Notes: generated by a model from the letters alone, not told the origin. Positions 6,914 through 15,294 are shown, numbered from the stretch's first letter. The stretch is DNA of 16,293 nt from CAVURW01 sp963743595 (GCA_963743595.1 CAVURW010000265.1:1-16293), one strand, 5' to 3'. Numbers and translations: made by a program.

Positions 6914-9900
6914 TTATTTTTGGTTCGGATTCTTCGTGATCAGGTATTCGACCGCTTCGCCTGGTCCCAGCGTTTCCTGGAAATGGACCTGAGGATTGGA
7001 CTGGAGAGTTACTTGATGTGTTGCCTCTGCGACCGTTCGACCCGTGCCGTACCGGATGGCGTTGAGTGAGCCGACGCATGGAATCACGACGTTCAGATCG
7101 ATAGGAACTGGAGTATGTTCATAATTCACGAAGGAAACTTTGATCCACTTCCCTGCATCGACTGGATTAACAAAGACGAGCTTATCCTTCATCGCAGAGT
7201 CATTGGTATAGCTCCAAGCGAGAGGTTTTCCATGCAGACCAAAGGTGTGGACGAGTCGCCGGAAAGAATTGGCCCGCTCGCGAATCAAAGCGTCCTTACT
7301 ATGCGCAGAGAATAGTGAAAAATGAGGTGAATCCTCGTCATAGGGATGGGGCACGTACATCACCAAATTGGTGGCGAACGCCAGATCACCGCGGAGGTCG
7401 GCATCGAAGGCGTTCGCATCGTTGGTGTCGGAGGACCAAGCGCCGCACTCTGTCACCCATAAAGGCTTGGGAAGATTAACTCCATAGAGCAGGTAGTAAC
7501 CGACCTCCTCCAAGATGTAGCTTTTCCCGTAGTTATGTGCGCAGAGGCCGTCCGTCCAACTCATATCGTCTGGAGCCTCTTGACGGGCTTGCGCATCAAT
7601 CACTGAAAAATCCCATGCGAAATACCAACCCTGTCCGATGATTTTCATGTTTGGATTAGGACTTAGTTTCTCTAACAGGTGACCAAATGCAGCCGACATT
7701 TGAATTCGGCCGAAGGCGTAGGCCATGGGCAGGGCATCCCAACCAAAGAGGGGATGTTCAACCTCGTTTCCCGTCTCTAGCGTATCAAAGTATTTACCAT
7801 ATCGCTGAACGGCTTTTCCCTCAGATGCTTCGGCTAGGTGGGAAGGATCAAAGTCGGTGACGTTTCTTCCGGGTTCACACGTAACCAGTGGCTTCATGCC
7901 CATATCGCATATGCCGGATAACTGCATGTCGGCCATGGTCTTATTGTCGGGGTAGGTCGGGTCGGTCGTATTCCAGGCTTTAAGGTCTCCCTCACCCCAA
8001 ACCCCGAGCCGAAACGGCGCACCCGTGCCTGTTAACCCAAGGTACGAAAGGTCTCTCAGCATGAAATTCCGGTAGCTTGGATCCGCTTTGGTAAGTACGC
8101 CGTTGTTTACTCCGATCCATGTAGGATGGCCGTTAACCGGATCTTCCGTTGGCTTGCCAAGAGCATAAAGAGACAAAGTATTCCAATGCATCCATTCTCC
8201 CTTGTACGGGTTACCCGCATTGCTGCCCAAACCCATCATTGAAATGTATTCTTCCGCCTGGTTGGCTTCTCCGCCCATAGGGTAAAAAGAGGGGAGAATC
8301 CGTATGGTCAACGCATTGTCACCTAGATGAAAACGTTCCTTTGGAATCGTGATCACGTAAACCCGATTCGTAAGCCAATGACCGCCTGGCACTCGATTAT
8401 ACCCCAGCACTTGGGGCATGCCTGAAAACACACCGTTGACGAAAACTCCCAAACTGGAAACGATGACGTCGGTATCCTCCACGCCCAAAACAAAGGCGGC
8501 ACCGTTTTGTGGCACGGAGTCCAAATGGAAATTAGTGGTGAAATCGGGTCGCAATGTTGATTCCAGGCCTTTCGGAATTCTTGCTAAATCGGCCGTCTGA
8601 ACAGTGCTTCCTGCAGAAGTCGCAAGGTCGATCTTATAATTACTATCTTTCAGCGGAGCAAAAGCACTGGAGGTTGTTTGCCCAAGTTTCCCCAGTTCAA
8701 ATATCTGGCTTGAACCAGCTAAAAGTTTCTCAGCCCAAGGATCAAGACGCATCTGTAGATTTCGCGGTGGGCGATCAGCGGCTGCTTCAAAAGATCCAAT
8801 GTTGATCGGCCAGCTCTTAGGGGATGCAAAAGCCTTGGTTTCAGTTGGGGCGTATCCATTGTGAGTAAAACTGGAGAGCGGCACAATTTTCCACGAATCT
8901 CCGATCTTGAAGGCTACGGTGCCGTTTCCAAGCGCGGGCTGGGTAATATCCTCCAGGCTTACGGTCACGCGTTGTGCGTTTCCAATATCCCTTAATTCCA
9001 TCTGGCGATAGCGGCTTGCACAAAGAGCGGTCCCGCGGTCCTGGCTATCCAATAATATCCGAAAACTGCCTGGGGAGGTGACAGCTACCCGGATGGCTTG
9101 TGTGCCTGAAGGAATATTCGAGCTAAGGTCATAGCTGTTTTTCTTCAGATGCGCGTAGCACCAGTTAAATTGTGTGGGAGCGGGGACAGGGAGGGCGACC
9201 TGAGCCGCCGGCTTCCAGGTGACACCCTTGTCATTCGAACAGTCCCAGTGGTCATTCGTTGGAAAAAATGCTTCTTGCCCTTGGGCTGCTTTCCATTGAA
9301 TGCGGCCTAGAAGTCCGCCCGGCCCGTGGTTGTTCACCACCTTGAACACGAATTCGTTGTCGCCAGGTCGAAGAATGCCGTCAAGTGAGAGCTGGGTTAT
9401 ATCCTGAACTGATGCGTTGGAGCCAACCGCCTGGTTGTTAACTTCCAGAGTTCCGAAGTCGTCGCCTACAAAAACGGCCTTTGCCTCAGTAATTCCGGGA
9501 GGCACGGAAAGCGTGCGGCGAAACCAGACTTCCTTGTGAGGTACACCTTTGATTACATCTGCAGACATGTTTCCTCCCTGGTTCTCCTTGGAGTTGTCAC
9601 CGTTCCACGTAAATGTGGGATCGTCCCAGATCCAAACCAGTTGCTCACGATCACCCGCTCCTAGAAAGGAGATTTTCGGATCCATTTTCATGTCAACATC
9701 GTCCACGGGACGGAGAGAAAGGTCCGTAAGATAGGCTATACCTTCCGGACTCTGTGCATTGAAAAAAATCTGGTACCTGGAGACTCCCAGAGGCATGCGA
9801 AACCGATTCTCCATGTGCTTCCAGTTAAAGGTCCCGTTCCAAGAAGGACCGGGAACATATCCCCCATTGTTTGGCGGTTCAGTGAGAGAGGGATATTGCA

Positions 9901-10648
9901 ACCAGAGAAAAAAACCATCTTTCTTGTCGTTTGGCCCCACGTTGAGGGACTTGACTCGGTAGGAAAAAACGTAGTCCGCACCTGTAACGATTTGGTCAGG
10001 TGCCGGATCCGCCAGAATAAAACCGTGGGTGGTCTTGATGACGTTCATCCCATCGCTGACGCCGAGTTCGGCATCCTCATTGGGTATACACATCGGCTTC
10101 AGATCTGGGCTTGGAATATTCCCATTTCGAATCGCCTCATTCGGAGAAGGTCGATAGGTGGAAGGCTCAGCAGGTCCCATGCTGGCGGCGAGAGCCGGAT
10201 CTGGGACAACCGTGACTTTAGTTACGAGAAAGTTGTTTGTTCGGTCGCTTTCCTTGACGATGCCGATGTCATTAACTTGAGCTAGAATAGTATGGGTTCC
10301 CGCATCGGGAGACCAAACGGGGCCGCTCTTGACTTCCAGGGTTTGACCAGGCGCGATTGACTGGCCAAAATGCGTCCAGAAAAGCGTCTTGCGCGGTGAG
10401 ATTTGACCAGGGGGAAGGCCCGAAATATCGTAGAAAACCAGACTAACCTTCACGTTGTCCGGAGTGGCAGCTGTGCCCTGATTCTTAATAGTCGCGGTCA
10501 TCGAAATTCGATGTCCCTCGACAGGATTATCCGTGTCGGATTTCAGATTCTGGATGACAAGGTCTGGCAGGTTAGTGGTTTGACCACACGCGCATATCAA
10601 TGTGCTGGCTAGGAAAGTGGTAATCGTGAGAAAAGGAAACTTCGACAT
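6914..10648 (-). CDS. Exported multidomain glycoside hydrolase, probable clan GH-A, with CARDB module
   Basis: A 1244-residue protein. Residues 1-21 are a signal peptide (SKFPFLTITTFLASTLICAC); the ICAC end could be an atypical lipobox with C21 as lipidation site. A CARDB adhesion-type Ig domain follows at about 26-150 (DLVIQNLKSDTDNPVEG...). Next come a jelly-roll-like stretch (about 190-330), a GH2-type sugar-binding-like domain (about 340-455, with VWFRRTLSVPP and FGTLEVNNQAVGS) and a region resembling the CBM-like domain of rhamnogalacturonan lyases (about 640-785, with IPKERFHLGDNALTIRI). The catalytic barrel spans about 840-1140, with ETGNEVEHP placing the likely acid/base at E962 and PLWVTECGAW placing the likely nucleophile at E1067. 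A C-terminal beta-sandwich ends the chain. The asparagine-glutamate and second glutamate, 105 residues apart, follow the retaining clan GH-A pattern. The GH family and substrate are not recognised. It is divergent from the reductase and GH27 genes, suggesting attack on the same glycan. Confidence 0.7.
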   Translation of the reverse strand: MSKFPFLTITTFLASTLICACGQTTNLPDLVIQNLKSDTDNPVEGHRISMTATIKNQGTAATPDNVKVSLVFYDISGLPPGQISPRKTLFWTHFGQSIAPGQTLEVKSGPVWSPDAGTHTILAQVNDIGIVKESDRTNNFLVTKVTVVPDPALAASMGPAEPSTYRPSPNEAIRNGNIPSPDLKPMCIPNEDAELGVSDGMNVIKTTHGFILADPAPDQIVTGADYVFSYRVKSLNVGPNDKKDGFFLWLQYPSLTEPPNNGGYVPGPSWNGTFNWKHMENRFRMPLGVSRYQIFFNAQSPEGIAYLTDLSLRPVDDVDMKMDPKISFLGAGDREQLVWIWDDPTFTWNGDNSKENQGGNMSADVIKGVPHKEVWFRRTLSVPPGITEAKAVFVGDDFGTLEVNNQAVGSNASVQDITQLSLDGILRPGDNEFVFKVVNNHGPGGLLGRIQWKAAQGQEAFFPTNDHWDCSNDKGVTWKPAAQVALPVPAPTQFNWCYAHLKKNSYDLSSNIPSGTQAIRVAVTSPGSFRILLDSQDRGTALCASRYRQMELRDIGNAQRVTVSLEDITQPALGNGTVAFKIGDSWKIVPLSSFTHNGYAPTETKAFASPKSWPINIGSFEAAADRPPRNLQMRLDPWAEKLLAGSSQIFELGKLGQTTSSAFAPLKDSNYKIDLATSAGSTVQTADLARIPKGLESTLRPDFTTNFHLDSVPQNGAAFVLGVEDTDVIVSSLGVFVNGVFSGMPQVLGYNRVPGGHWLTNRVYVITIPKERFHLGDNALTIRILPSFYPMGGEANQAEEYISMMGLGSNAGNPYKGEWMHWNTLSLYALGKPTEDPVNGHPTWIGVNNGVLTKADPSYRNFMLRDLSYLGLTGTGAPFRLGVWGEGDLKAWNTTDPTYPDNKTMADMQLSGICDMGMKPLVTCEPGRNVTDFDPSHLAEASEGKAVQRYGKYFDTLETGNEVEHPLFGWDALPMAYAFGRIQMSAAFGHLLEKLSPNPNMKIIGQGWYFAWDFSVIDAQARQEAPDDMSWTDGLCAHNYGKSYILEEVGYYLLYGVNLPKPLWVTECGAWSSDTNDANAFDADLRGDLAFATNLVMYVPHPYDEDSPHFSLFSAHSKDALIRERANSFRRLVHTFGLHGKPLAWSYTNDSAMKDKLVFVNPVDAGKWIKVSFVNYEHTPVPIDLNVVIPCVGSLNAIRYGTGRTVAEATHQVTLQSNPQVHFQETLGPGEAVEYLITKNPNQK

Positions 10649-10896
10649 AGATTTTGTTGACGACAGGTAAAGCAGAACCTTGCCTTCTCATGGAAGGAGT
10701 GAAACAGCCCAGGACTTTTAGCGTGCGGCGTTATTGCTATTAACGGAAGATTAGAAGAATTCACTCGTTGTATTGTCGGCCGGTCAACGCCGCTACACGC
10801 TCAAAGTTAGATCCATTATTTATTGATCTACTCAACGGGTGAACCACGTCCACTTTGCAAGGGCTATATAAGGCTTCATACTACTCCCTTTATTAA
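10649..10896. promoter_or_regulatory. Divergent promoter region with two dyads
   Basis: This 248-base region feeds both the large hydrolase (leftward) and the reductase (rightward). Two inverted repeats stand out. AGCGTGCGGCGTT (10720-10732) pairs with AACGCCGCTACACGCT (10786-10801) over 13 bases with a three-base gap. TAGATC (10808-10813) pairs perfectly with GATCTA (10825-10830) around an 11-base AT-rich centre; that size is usual for an operator bound by a dimeric repressor. No regulator gene is present in the window. Confidence 0.35.
10855..10882 (+). promoter_or_regulatory. Candidate promoter of the aldo/keto reductase gene
   Basis: TTGCAA (10855-10860, four of six to the -35 consensus) is followed after 16 bases by CATACT (10877-10882, four of six to the -10 consensus). 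The message would start about eight bases before ATG 10897, fitting the absence of a Shine-Dalgarno sequence. The spacer contains GGGCTATATAA, part of an element repeated upstream of the GH27 gene. Confidence 0.3.
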
Positions 10897-11850
10897 ATGA
10901 AGACTCAATTCCTCGGAACCACTGATATTTCCGTGACGCGACTCTCCTATGGTGCCATGCGTATTTCCGGGACCTGGGATCGCACAAAAGTCGATGCTGC
11001 GGCGATTAGCAGAGGGATCAAAATACTGGAAAGTGTCGTGGACTCGGGATACACCTTCATTGACCACGCTGATATTTACGGGGACACGAGTTGCGAGAAG
11101 ATTTACGGAATTGCTCTGAAGGATCATCCTGACTGGCGAAACCGTCTGGTAGTTGCCACGAAGTGCGGAATCCGATTCGAGAACGATCCACCCGGAGCGC
11201 CACATCGCTATGATTTAAGCAGTGCCCATCTGATAAAATCAGTCGAAGCCTCACTTCAACGTTTGAATCTTGATCGAATTGATCTTCTCCAATTTCACCG
11301 CCCAGATTATTTGCTCGACCCCTACGAACTTGCGCGGGCGATGGTCGAGCTTCAAAAGTCGGGGAAAGTGCGTTCTTTTGGTGTTAGCAATTTCAAGCCG
11401 TCTCAGGTCAATGCCTTACAAAATGCGATGCCATTTCCCCTTGCTTCAAACCAAGTGCGGATCAGCTTAATGGCGCTGGGTGCTTTTGATGACGGCTCCA
11501 TCGATCAATGTCTTGAGAAAAAAATGTCGGTGATGGCTTATAGTCCATTGGCTGGAGGACAGCTAGCAGGAGCTTTTGATGAAAATGCGCCCTCCCTGGA
11601 CTCCGTCGATCATGCGATTACTGTGGCTCGATTGCGTCCGGTCTTGTCGGAGACCGCAAACGCCTATGGGGTAACCCCCTTGGCAATTATCCTGGCTTGG
11701 CTGATGCACCATCCCAGCAAGATCATACCGATTATCGGCTCTACTCGGCCCGAAGTGATTCAGAAATCGGTTCAAGCGGACAATGTCACACTTGATCGCG
11801 AGAGCTGGTACCGAATTCTCCTGGCAGCGCGAGGGGAAAAGCTGGCTTAG
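10897..11850 (+). CDS. Aldo/keto reductase, YdhF-like
   Basis: A 317-residue NAD(P)H-dependent oxidoreductase of the aldo/keto reductase (beta/alpha)8 family. The full catalytic tetrad is visible: D56 and Y61 in FIDHADIYGD, K89 in VVATKCG and H134 in LLQFHRPD. Cofactor-contact segments are present: SFGVSNFKP (about 160-168), MAYSPLAGG (about 213-221) and IIPIIGSTRPE (about 277-287). The DHADIYG...CE segment is as in Escherichia coli YdhF, the closest named relative I recall. There is no signal peptide, so the enzyme acts in the cytoplasm, most likely reducing or oxidising a sugar or sugar-derived aldehyde. The gene is first in a rightward series, 113 bases before the GH27 gene, and divergent from a large exported hydrolase. 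This supports a role in metabolising released sugars. The exact substrate is not evident. Confidence 0.9.
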   Translation: MKTQFLGTTDISVTRLSYGAMRISGTWDRTKVDAAAISRGIKILESVVDSGYTFIDHADIYGDTSCEKIYGIALKDHPDWRNRLVVATKCGIRFENDPPGAPHRYDLSSAHLIKSVEASLQRLNLDRIDLLQFHRPDYLLDPYELARAMVELQKSGKVRSFGVSNFKPSQVNALQNAMPFPLASNQVRISLMALGAFDDGSIDQCLEKKMSVMAYSPLAGGQLAGAFDENAPSLDSVDHAITVARLRPVLSETANAYGVTPLAIILAWLMHHPSKIIPIIGSTRPEVIQKSVQADNVTLDRESWYRILLAARGEKLA

Positions 11851-11852
11851 GA

Positions 11853-11870
11853 CTTCTCTGAGAAGATTTT
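11853..11870 (+). terminator. Weak hairpin after the reductase gene
   Basis: CTTCTCTGAGAAG (11853-11865) is palindromic and is followed by ATTTT, only two bases after the reductase stop codon at 11848-11850. The stem is short (five pairs with a three-base loop) and the T-run has four residues, so it would be a weak or partial terminator. It could allow read-through to the GH27 gene. Confidence 0.25.
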
Positions 11871-11921
11871 GTGAACCTTTCAACATGAGAACCAAACATG
11901 AATAGCTTCGTAAATTCGGGC

Positions 11922-11954
11922 AGGGCTTAATTAAGAGTCATAGCCCTAGGGGCT
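11922..11954 (+). promoter_or_regulatory. Nested GGGCT/AGCCC repeats upstream of GH27
   Basis: AGGGCT (11922-11927) and AGCCCT (11942-11947) form a perfect inverted repeat with a 14-base centre that includes the ten-base palindrome CTTAATTAAG (11926-11935). AGCCC (11942-11946) also pairs with GGGCT (11950-11954) around TAG. The middle arm can therefore pair with either side. The element sits 10-42 bases before the ATG at 11964, where a promoter or operator is expected. Its left part, GGGCT-N10-TCATA, has the same spacing as the element before the reductase gene. Confidence 0.35.
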
Positions 11955-11963
11955 CCATAAATC

Positions 11964-13634
11964 ATGCATGCGATACCCGTTTTAGCTTTTTTGTCGATTT
12001 TTATGCCTACATTTTGTCTCGCAGAGACGCCATCTAACAATCCCACGCCGGTGTCTCTGGTACTGACCCCAAAATCACCCGCCACGCCGTGCATTACAGG
12101 GCCACAAGTCTTTGGAGTTCGTCCGAATAACCCGTTTCTCTTTACTATCTCGGCCACCGGAACTCGGCCCGTCACCTTTTCAGCAGAAAATCTTCCTCCT
12201 GGCTTAACTCTGGATCCGGCCACGGGCCAAATTACCGGAATACTGACGACCAAAGGTGAAACTGGAGTGACTTTGCATGCGGTAAACGCTCTCGGCAAGG
12301 CACAACGAACTTTACACATCGTCTGCGGAAATACGATTGCTCTAACCCCTCCGTTGGGCTGGAACAGTTGGAATTGTTTTGGGTGGAAGGTAACAGATGC
12401 AGAAGTACGCTCGGCTGCCGATGCCATGGTCTCATCAGGGTTGGTAAACCATGGATGGAATTACATCAATATTGACGATTGCTGGGAAGGAGGCCGGGAT
12501 GCGAATGGCTTGATTCAATCCAACGCTAAATTCCCCGATATGAAAGCCTTGAGCGATTACATCCATAGCAAAGGTTTGAAGTTTGGAATTTATTCCTCGC
12601 CCGGCACAATTACCTGCGGACACGCCACCGGTAGCTATCAACATGAGGATCAGGATGCCCAGCGTTATGCCGAATGGAATGTGGACTACGTTAAATACGA
12701 CTGGTGCTCCTACGGAAGGATTTCGCAGTCAATTATGTGTCAAGAGAGCGAAGCCCTGCTGCCCGGAGATGCTGCGCAAATTCAGGCTCTCGAATCGGAA
12801 AAAGCATCACTAGAGGCGAAACCTAAGAGAAGCGATGACGAAAACAAGCGATATGGGCAGATCAATGGAGAACTGAACAATTACTTTAATAAATTGAATC
12901 CGGACGATAAAAAGCGACTTTACCTAGAAAACTGGCAGAAACCGTACAAGGTATTTCGTGCCTCACTGGACAAGGTGAAGAGAGACATCGTTTTCAGCCT
13001 TTGCCAATACGGAATGGGAAATGTTTGGGAATGGGGAGACGAGGTGGGCGGAAATTGCTGGCGGACGAAAGGCGACATCACCGATACCTGGCCAAGTATG
13101 ACAGGAATTGGATTCAAGCAGTTAGGCTATGAGAAATATGCCGGACCGGGTCACTGGAATGATCCCGATATGTTGATCGTAGGAAGGTTAGGGTGGGGAG
13201 GAGATCCGCACCAAAGCCGACTGACCCCTAACGAACAATATACCCACATCAGCTTATGGTGCCTTCTCGCCGCTCCACTTTTAATTGGGTGTGATATGTC
13301 GCAAATGGACGATTTTACATACGGTCTTTTGAGCAATGACGAGGTCTTGGATATCGATCAAGACCTGCTTGGAAAGGAGGCCACATGCCTATCCCCGACC
13401 GGCTCCCAGCCGATCTATGCCAGGGATTTGGCAGATGGCTCAAAGGCTGTTGGACTCTTCAATTTAGGAGAACAGGAGACAAAAGTAATTGTAAAATGGC
13501 GGGACCTCGGCATCCAGGGGCAACAGATCGTGCGGGATGTATGGGCTCAAAAGGATTTGGGAGCGTTCACAGATGAGTTTGAAGCAACTGTGCCTAGTCA
13601 CGGTGTGGTTTTGGTTAGAATACATGCAAAATGA
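11964..13634 (+). CDS. Exported GH27 alpha-galactosidase-type glycoside hydrolase
   Basis: A 556-residue enzyme with a signal peptide (HAIPVLAFLSIFMPTFCLA, cleaved about residue 20) and a putative-Ig module at about 40-122 (FSAENLPPGLTLDPATGQIT). The GH27 barrel starts at LGWNSWN (131-137). The substrate-binding pair D171-D172 is in NIDDCW. The nucleophile is D246 in VKYDWC. D371 in GDITDTW aligns with the acid/base of human alpha-galactosidase A. The conserved GPGHWNDPDM motif covers about 395-403. A C-terminal beta domain ends the protein. Family members remove terminal alpha-linked galactose, or in some cases beta-L-arabinopyranose or alpha-N-acetylgalactosamine, with retention. An insertion of about 70 mostly charged, helical residues (about 255-325) lies after the nucleophile strand and is absent from typical plant enzymes. 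The protein is probably periplasmic or outside the cell and works with the other products of this cluster. An ATG at 11964 with only a weak GGGG upstream is the start used. Confidence 0.93.
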   Translation: MHAIPVLAFLSIFMPTFCLAETPSNNPTPVSLVLTPKSPATPCITGPQVFGVRPNNPFLFTISATGTRPVTFSAENLPPGLTLDPATGQITGILTTKGETGVTLHAVNALGKAQRTLHIVCGNTIALTPPLGWNSWNCFGWKVTDAEVRSAADAMVSSGLVNHGWNYINIDDCWEGGRDANGLIQSNAKFPDMKALSDYIHSKGLKFGIYSSPGTITCGHATGSYQHEDQDAQRYAEWNVDYVKYDWCSYGRISQSIMCQESEALLPGDAAQIQALESEKASLEAKPKRSDDENKRYGQINGELNNYFNKLNPDDKKRLYLENWQKPYKVFRASLDKVKRDIVFSLCQYGMGNVWEWGDEVGGNCWRTKGDITDTWPSMTGIGFKQLGYEKYAGPGHWNDPDMLIVGRLGWGGDPHQSRLTPNEQYTHISLWCLLAAPLLIGCDMSQMDDFTYGLLSNDEVLDIDQDLLGKEATCLSPTGSQPIYARDLADGSKAVGLFNLGEQETKVIVKWRDLGIQGQQIVRDVWAQKDLGAFTDEFEATVPSHGVVLVRIHAK

Positions 13635-13697
13635 TCGCTCCGTTCAACAGCCGCGAGCAGTGAAACAATCGAAAGTACGAATTAGGAAATCTATTTA

Positions 13698-15116
13698 ATG
13701 ACTCAGAACACTTCCATCCATTATCCCTGTCTGGACAGAACTCCAGCCGATATTTTTTCTCAAGAAAATCTCAATCGCGTCACGTCCTACATCCTGTCGT
13801 GGCGACAAGGCCCCGGATCAATCGGAGCCTTGCACCTTCATAGTTGCTGGGGCAAAACTTCCGTTTTGAGCAAACGTTATCATGGCATAACCGCGGCCAG
13901 CTCTTGGCCTATCATGAATGCCGTCTTGGCCCTTCACCGCCAAACGTCTGCCGATTCATGGATTCAAATGGCCGATGAGATCGTCTCTCAACTTCTTTAC
14001 CTTCAAGCTCCTGAAGGGGGTTTCATCCACGCCTCCGGTGAATTTGAACCGACTTATACCTGTCAGGAGACCTGCCCGATCCACCAGGGGATGCCCCTCC
14101 TAGCTTTGCTCGCATATGCCGGGGCAGAGAGCGTAAATCCCAGGTTGCTTCGGCAAATCCGGCCAGCTATTGACCGCCATTGGCGGTGGTTTAACAGCGA
14201 AGGCTGGCGGCGAGGCAACAATTGGAGCGGTCCACTGACATCTGGCTGGTGCGGAGTGACAAATCAAGACCTGACGATCGTGGCAACCCTGGCGCTCTAC
14301 GGCAAAGTCTTTGGCGACTGGAGTCGTTACGAGGAGTTCGGCAAACCCGTGCTCAAGCGTTATCTGGGGCCCGATTATTACTATGAGCAGTTCGGTCTTT
14401 TCGAACGAGGAGACAAGCCCCATTTTGTCGAGCGGACAAACTATTTCGACGTCATACTTGAGATGCTTGAGATCATCCGCGTCAATACTGGGGATGCCAC
14501 TATTCTTCCCGTTGAAACGAATGTGGTAAAGCATCTTCAGGACGCCGCTTATCGCGGTGAAGATGGCCTCACCTACCTGGCTTGGGGAGCGCAATCGGAT
14601 CCCGAAGATAGGGCCAAATTTACAGGCTGGATTCGGTCGCCCTGCGTGGTTGGAGCGCTTCCCGGTCTCATTCGTGCCATGCGTCACCACCAGCAAGCTG
14701 TTCCCAGTCCCGATACCGCTGCACTAATTCACGAATTGGAGAGGACGATGGCCGCCTGGACTTACTCGGATGGAACTCTCCCTGGGGCTCTGAATTCCGA
14801 AGATCCGATCATGTCCATCGTCCCCAGTAGCGAGATCTTTCGGATTTGGCTTAACCTGATTGAACGGTTGGGCGATGGCCTGAGCGATCCTACTCTGACC
14901 CCGCCCCCGACCGTTTCCCGCACTTTCGGTTCCGTGACTTATCGTTCCGGTCCCAAGCTCTGGACAATCGAACGCGACGGAATACGCAGGTTTGCGGGTT
15001 TGAAGAGCAATCCCTCCGCAATTGTCATCGGACCGGATGAGGAATTACCGGGAGCAGTATGGGCAGAGTTGGAGAATTGCGATTTTGTCGAGTGCATCGG
15101 ATCGAAGGGTTCATGA
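13698..15116 (+). CDS. Cytoplasmic helical-barrel-like protein of unknown family
   Basis: A 472-residue protein from ATG 13698, preceded by a reasonable ribosome-binding sequence (TAGGAAA, about 13682-13688). There is no signal peptide or membrane segment. The first 380 residues are largely helical with repeated helix-loop-helix units and many aromatic residues in the loops: SSWPIMNAVLALHRQ, WIQMADEIVSQLLYLQAPEGG, CPIHQGMPLLALLAYAG and GWCGVTNQDLTIVATLALYG. This is the look of an (alpha/alpha)6 toroid as in six-hairpin glycosidases. A beta-rich tail covers about 405-465. Three cysteines (CQETC near 117-121 and GWCG) and conserved-looking acidic residues could be functional, but I cannot name a catalytic pair. 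The position 63 bases after the GH27 gene suggests a hydrolase, lyase or epimerase acting on an oligosaccharide taken up by the cell. The function is inferred from context only. Confidence 0.7.
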   Translation: MTQNTSIHYPCLDRTPADIFSQENLNRVTSYILSWRQGPGSIGALHLHSCWGKTSVLSKRYHGITAASSWPIMNAVLALHRQTSADSWIQMADEIVSQLLYLQAPEGGFIHASGEFEPTYTCQETCPIHQGMPLLALLAYAGAESVNPRLLRQIRPAIDRHWRWFNSEGWRRGNNWSGPLTSGWCGVTNQDLTIVATLALYGKVFGDWSRYEEFGKPVLKRYLGPDYYYEQFGLFERGDKPHFVERTNYFDVILEMLEIIRVNTGDATILPVETNVVKHLQDAAYRGEDGLTYLAWGAQSDPEDRAKFTGWIRSPCVVGALPGLIRAMRHHQQAVPSPDTAALIHELERTMAAWTYSDGTLPGALNSEDPIMSIVPSSEIFRIWLNLIERLGDGLSDPTLTPPPTVSRTFGSVTYRSGPKLWTIERDGIRRFAGLKSNPSAIVIGPDEELPGAVWAELENCDFVECIGSKGS

Positions 15117-15294
15117 AATCGGCGGAAACCATGCAACGGGTGAATTCGCCAGCCCTTTAATTAATTGCAACGACGCCGCAAGATCTAGCATCTGAATTCG
15201 CTACCACACAAAACCCGGTATCAACTGGGTGGTCTCTAACGGGTGGAAGCTGCCAGGAATTGTCGATCTTATGATGCATTTATCCAAACATGGG
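15117..15294. promoter_or_regulatory. Spacer with AGCCCT-TTAATTAA element
   Basis: A spacer of about 178 bases before the last gene. AGCCCT (15151-15156) lies directly beside the palindrome TTAATTAA (15157-15164). The same two sequences occur together in the GH27 upstream region (11922-11947) in a different order. Such an eight-base AT palindrome should be uncommon in sequence of this composition. It may be a site for the same regulator. In-frame GTG 15229 and ATG 15271 in this stretch are alternative starts of the next gene. Confidence 0.25.

Noticed and set aside
14100..14696. 198-codon minus-strand frame inside the helical protein gene
   Set aside because: The plus-strand frame is much longer, has a ribosome-binding site and a coherent helical pattern. 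The minus-strand frame has no recognisable domain.
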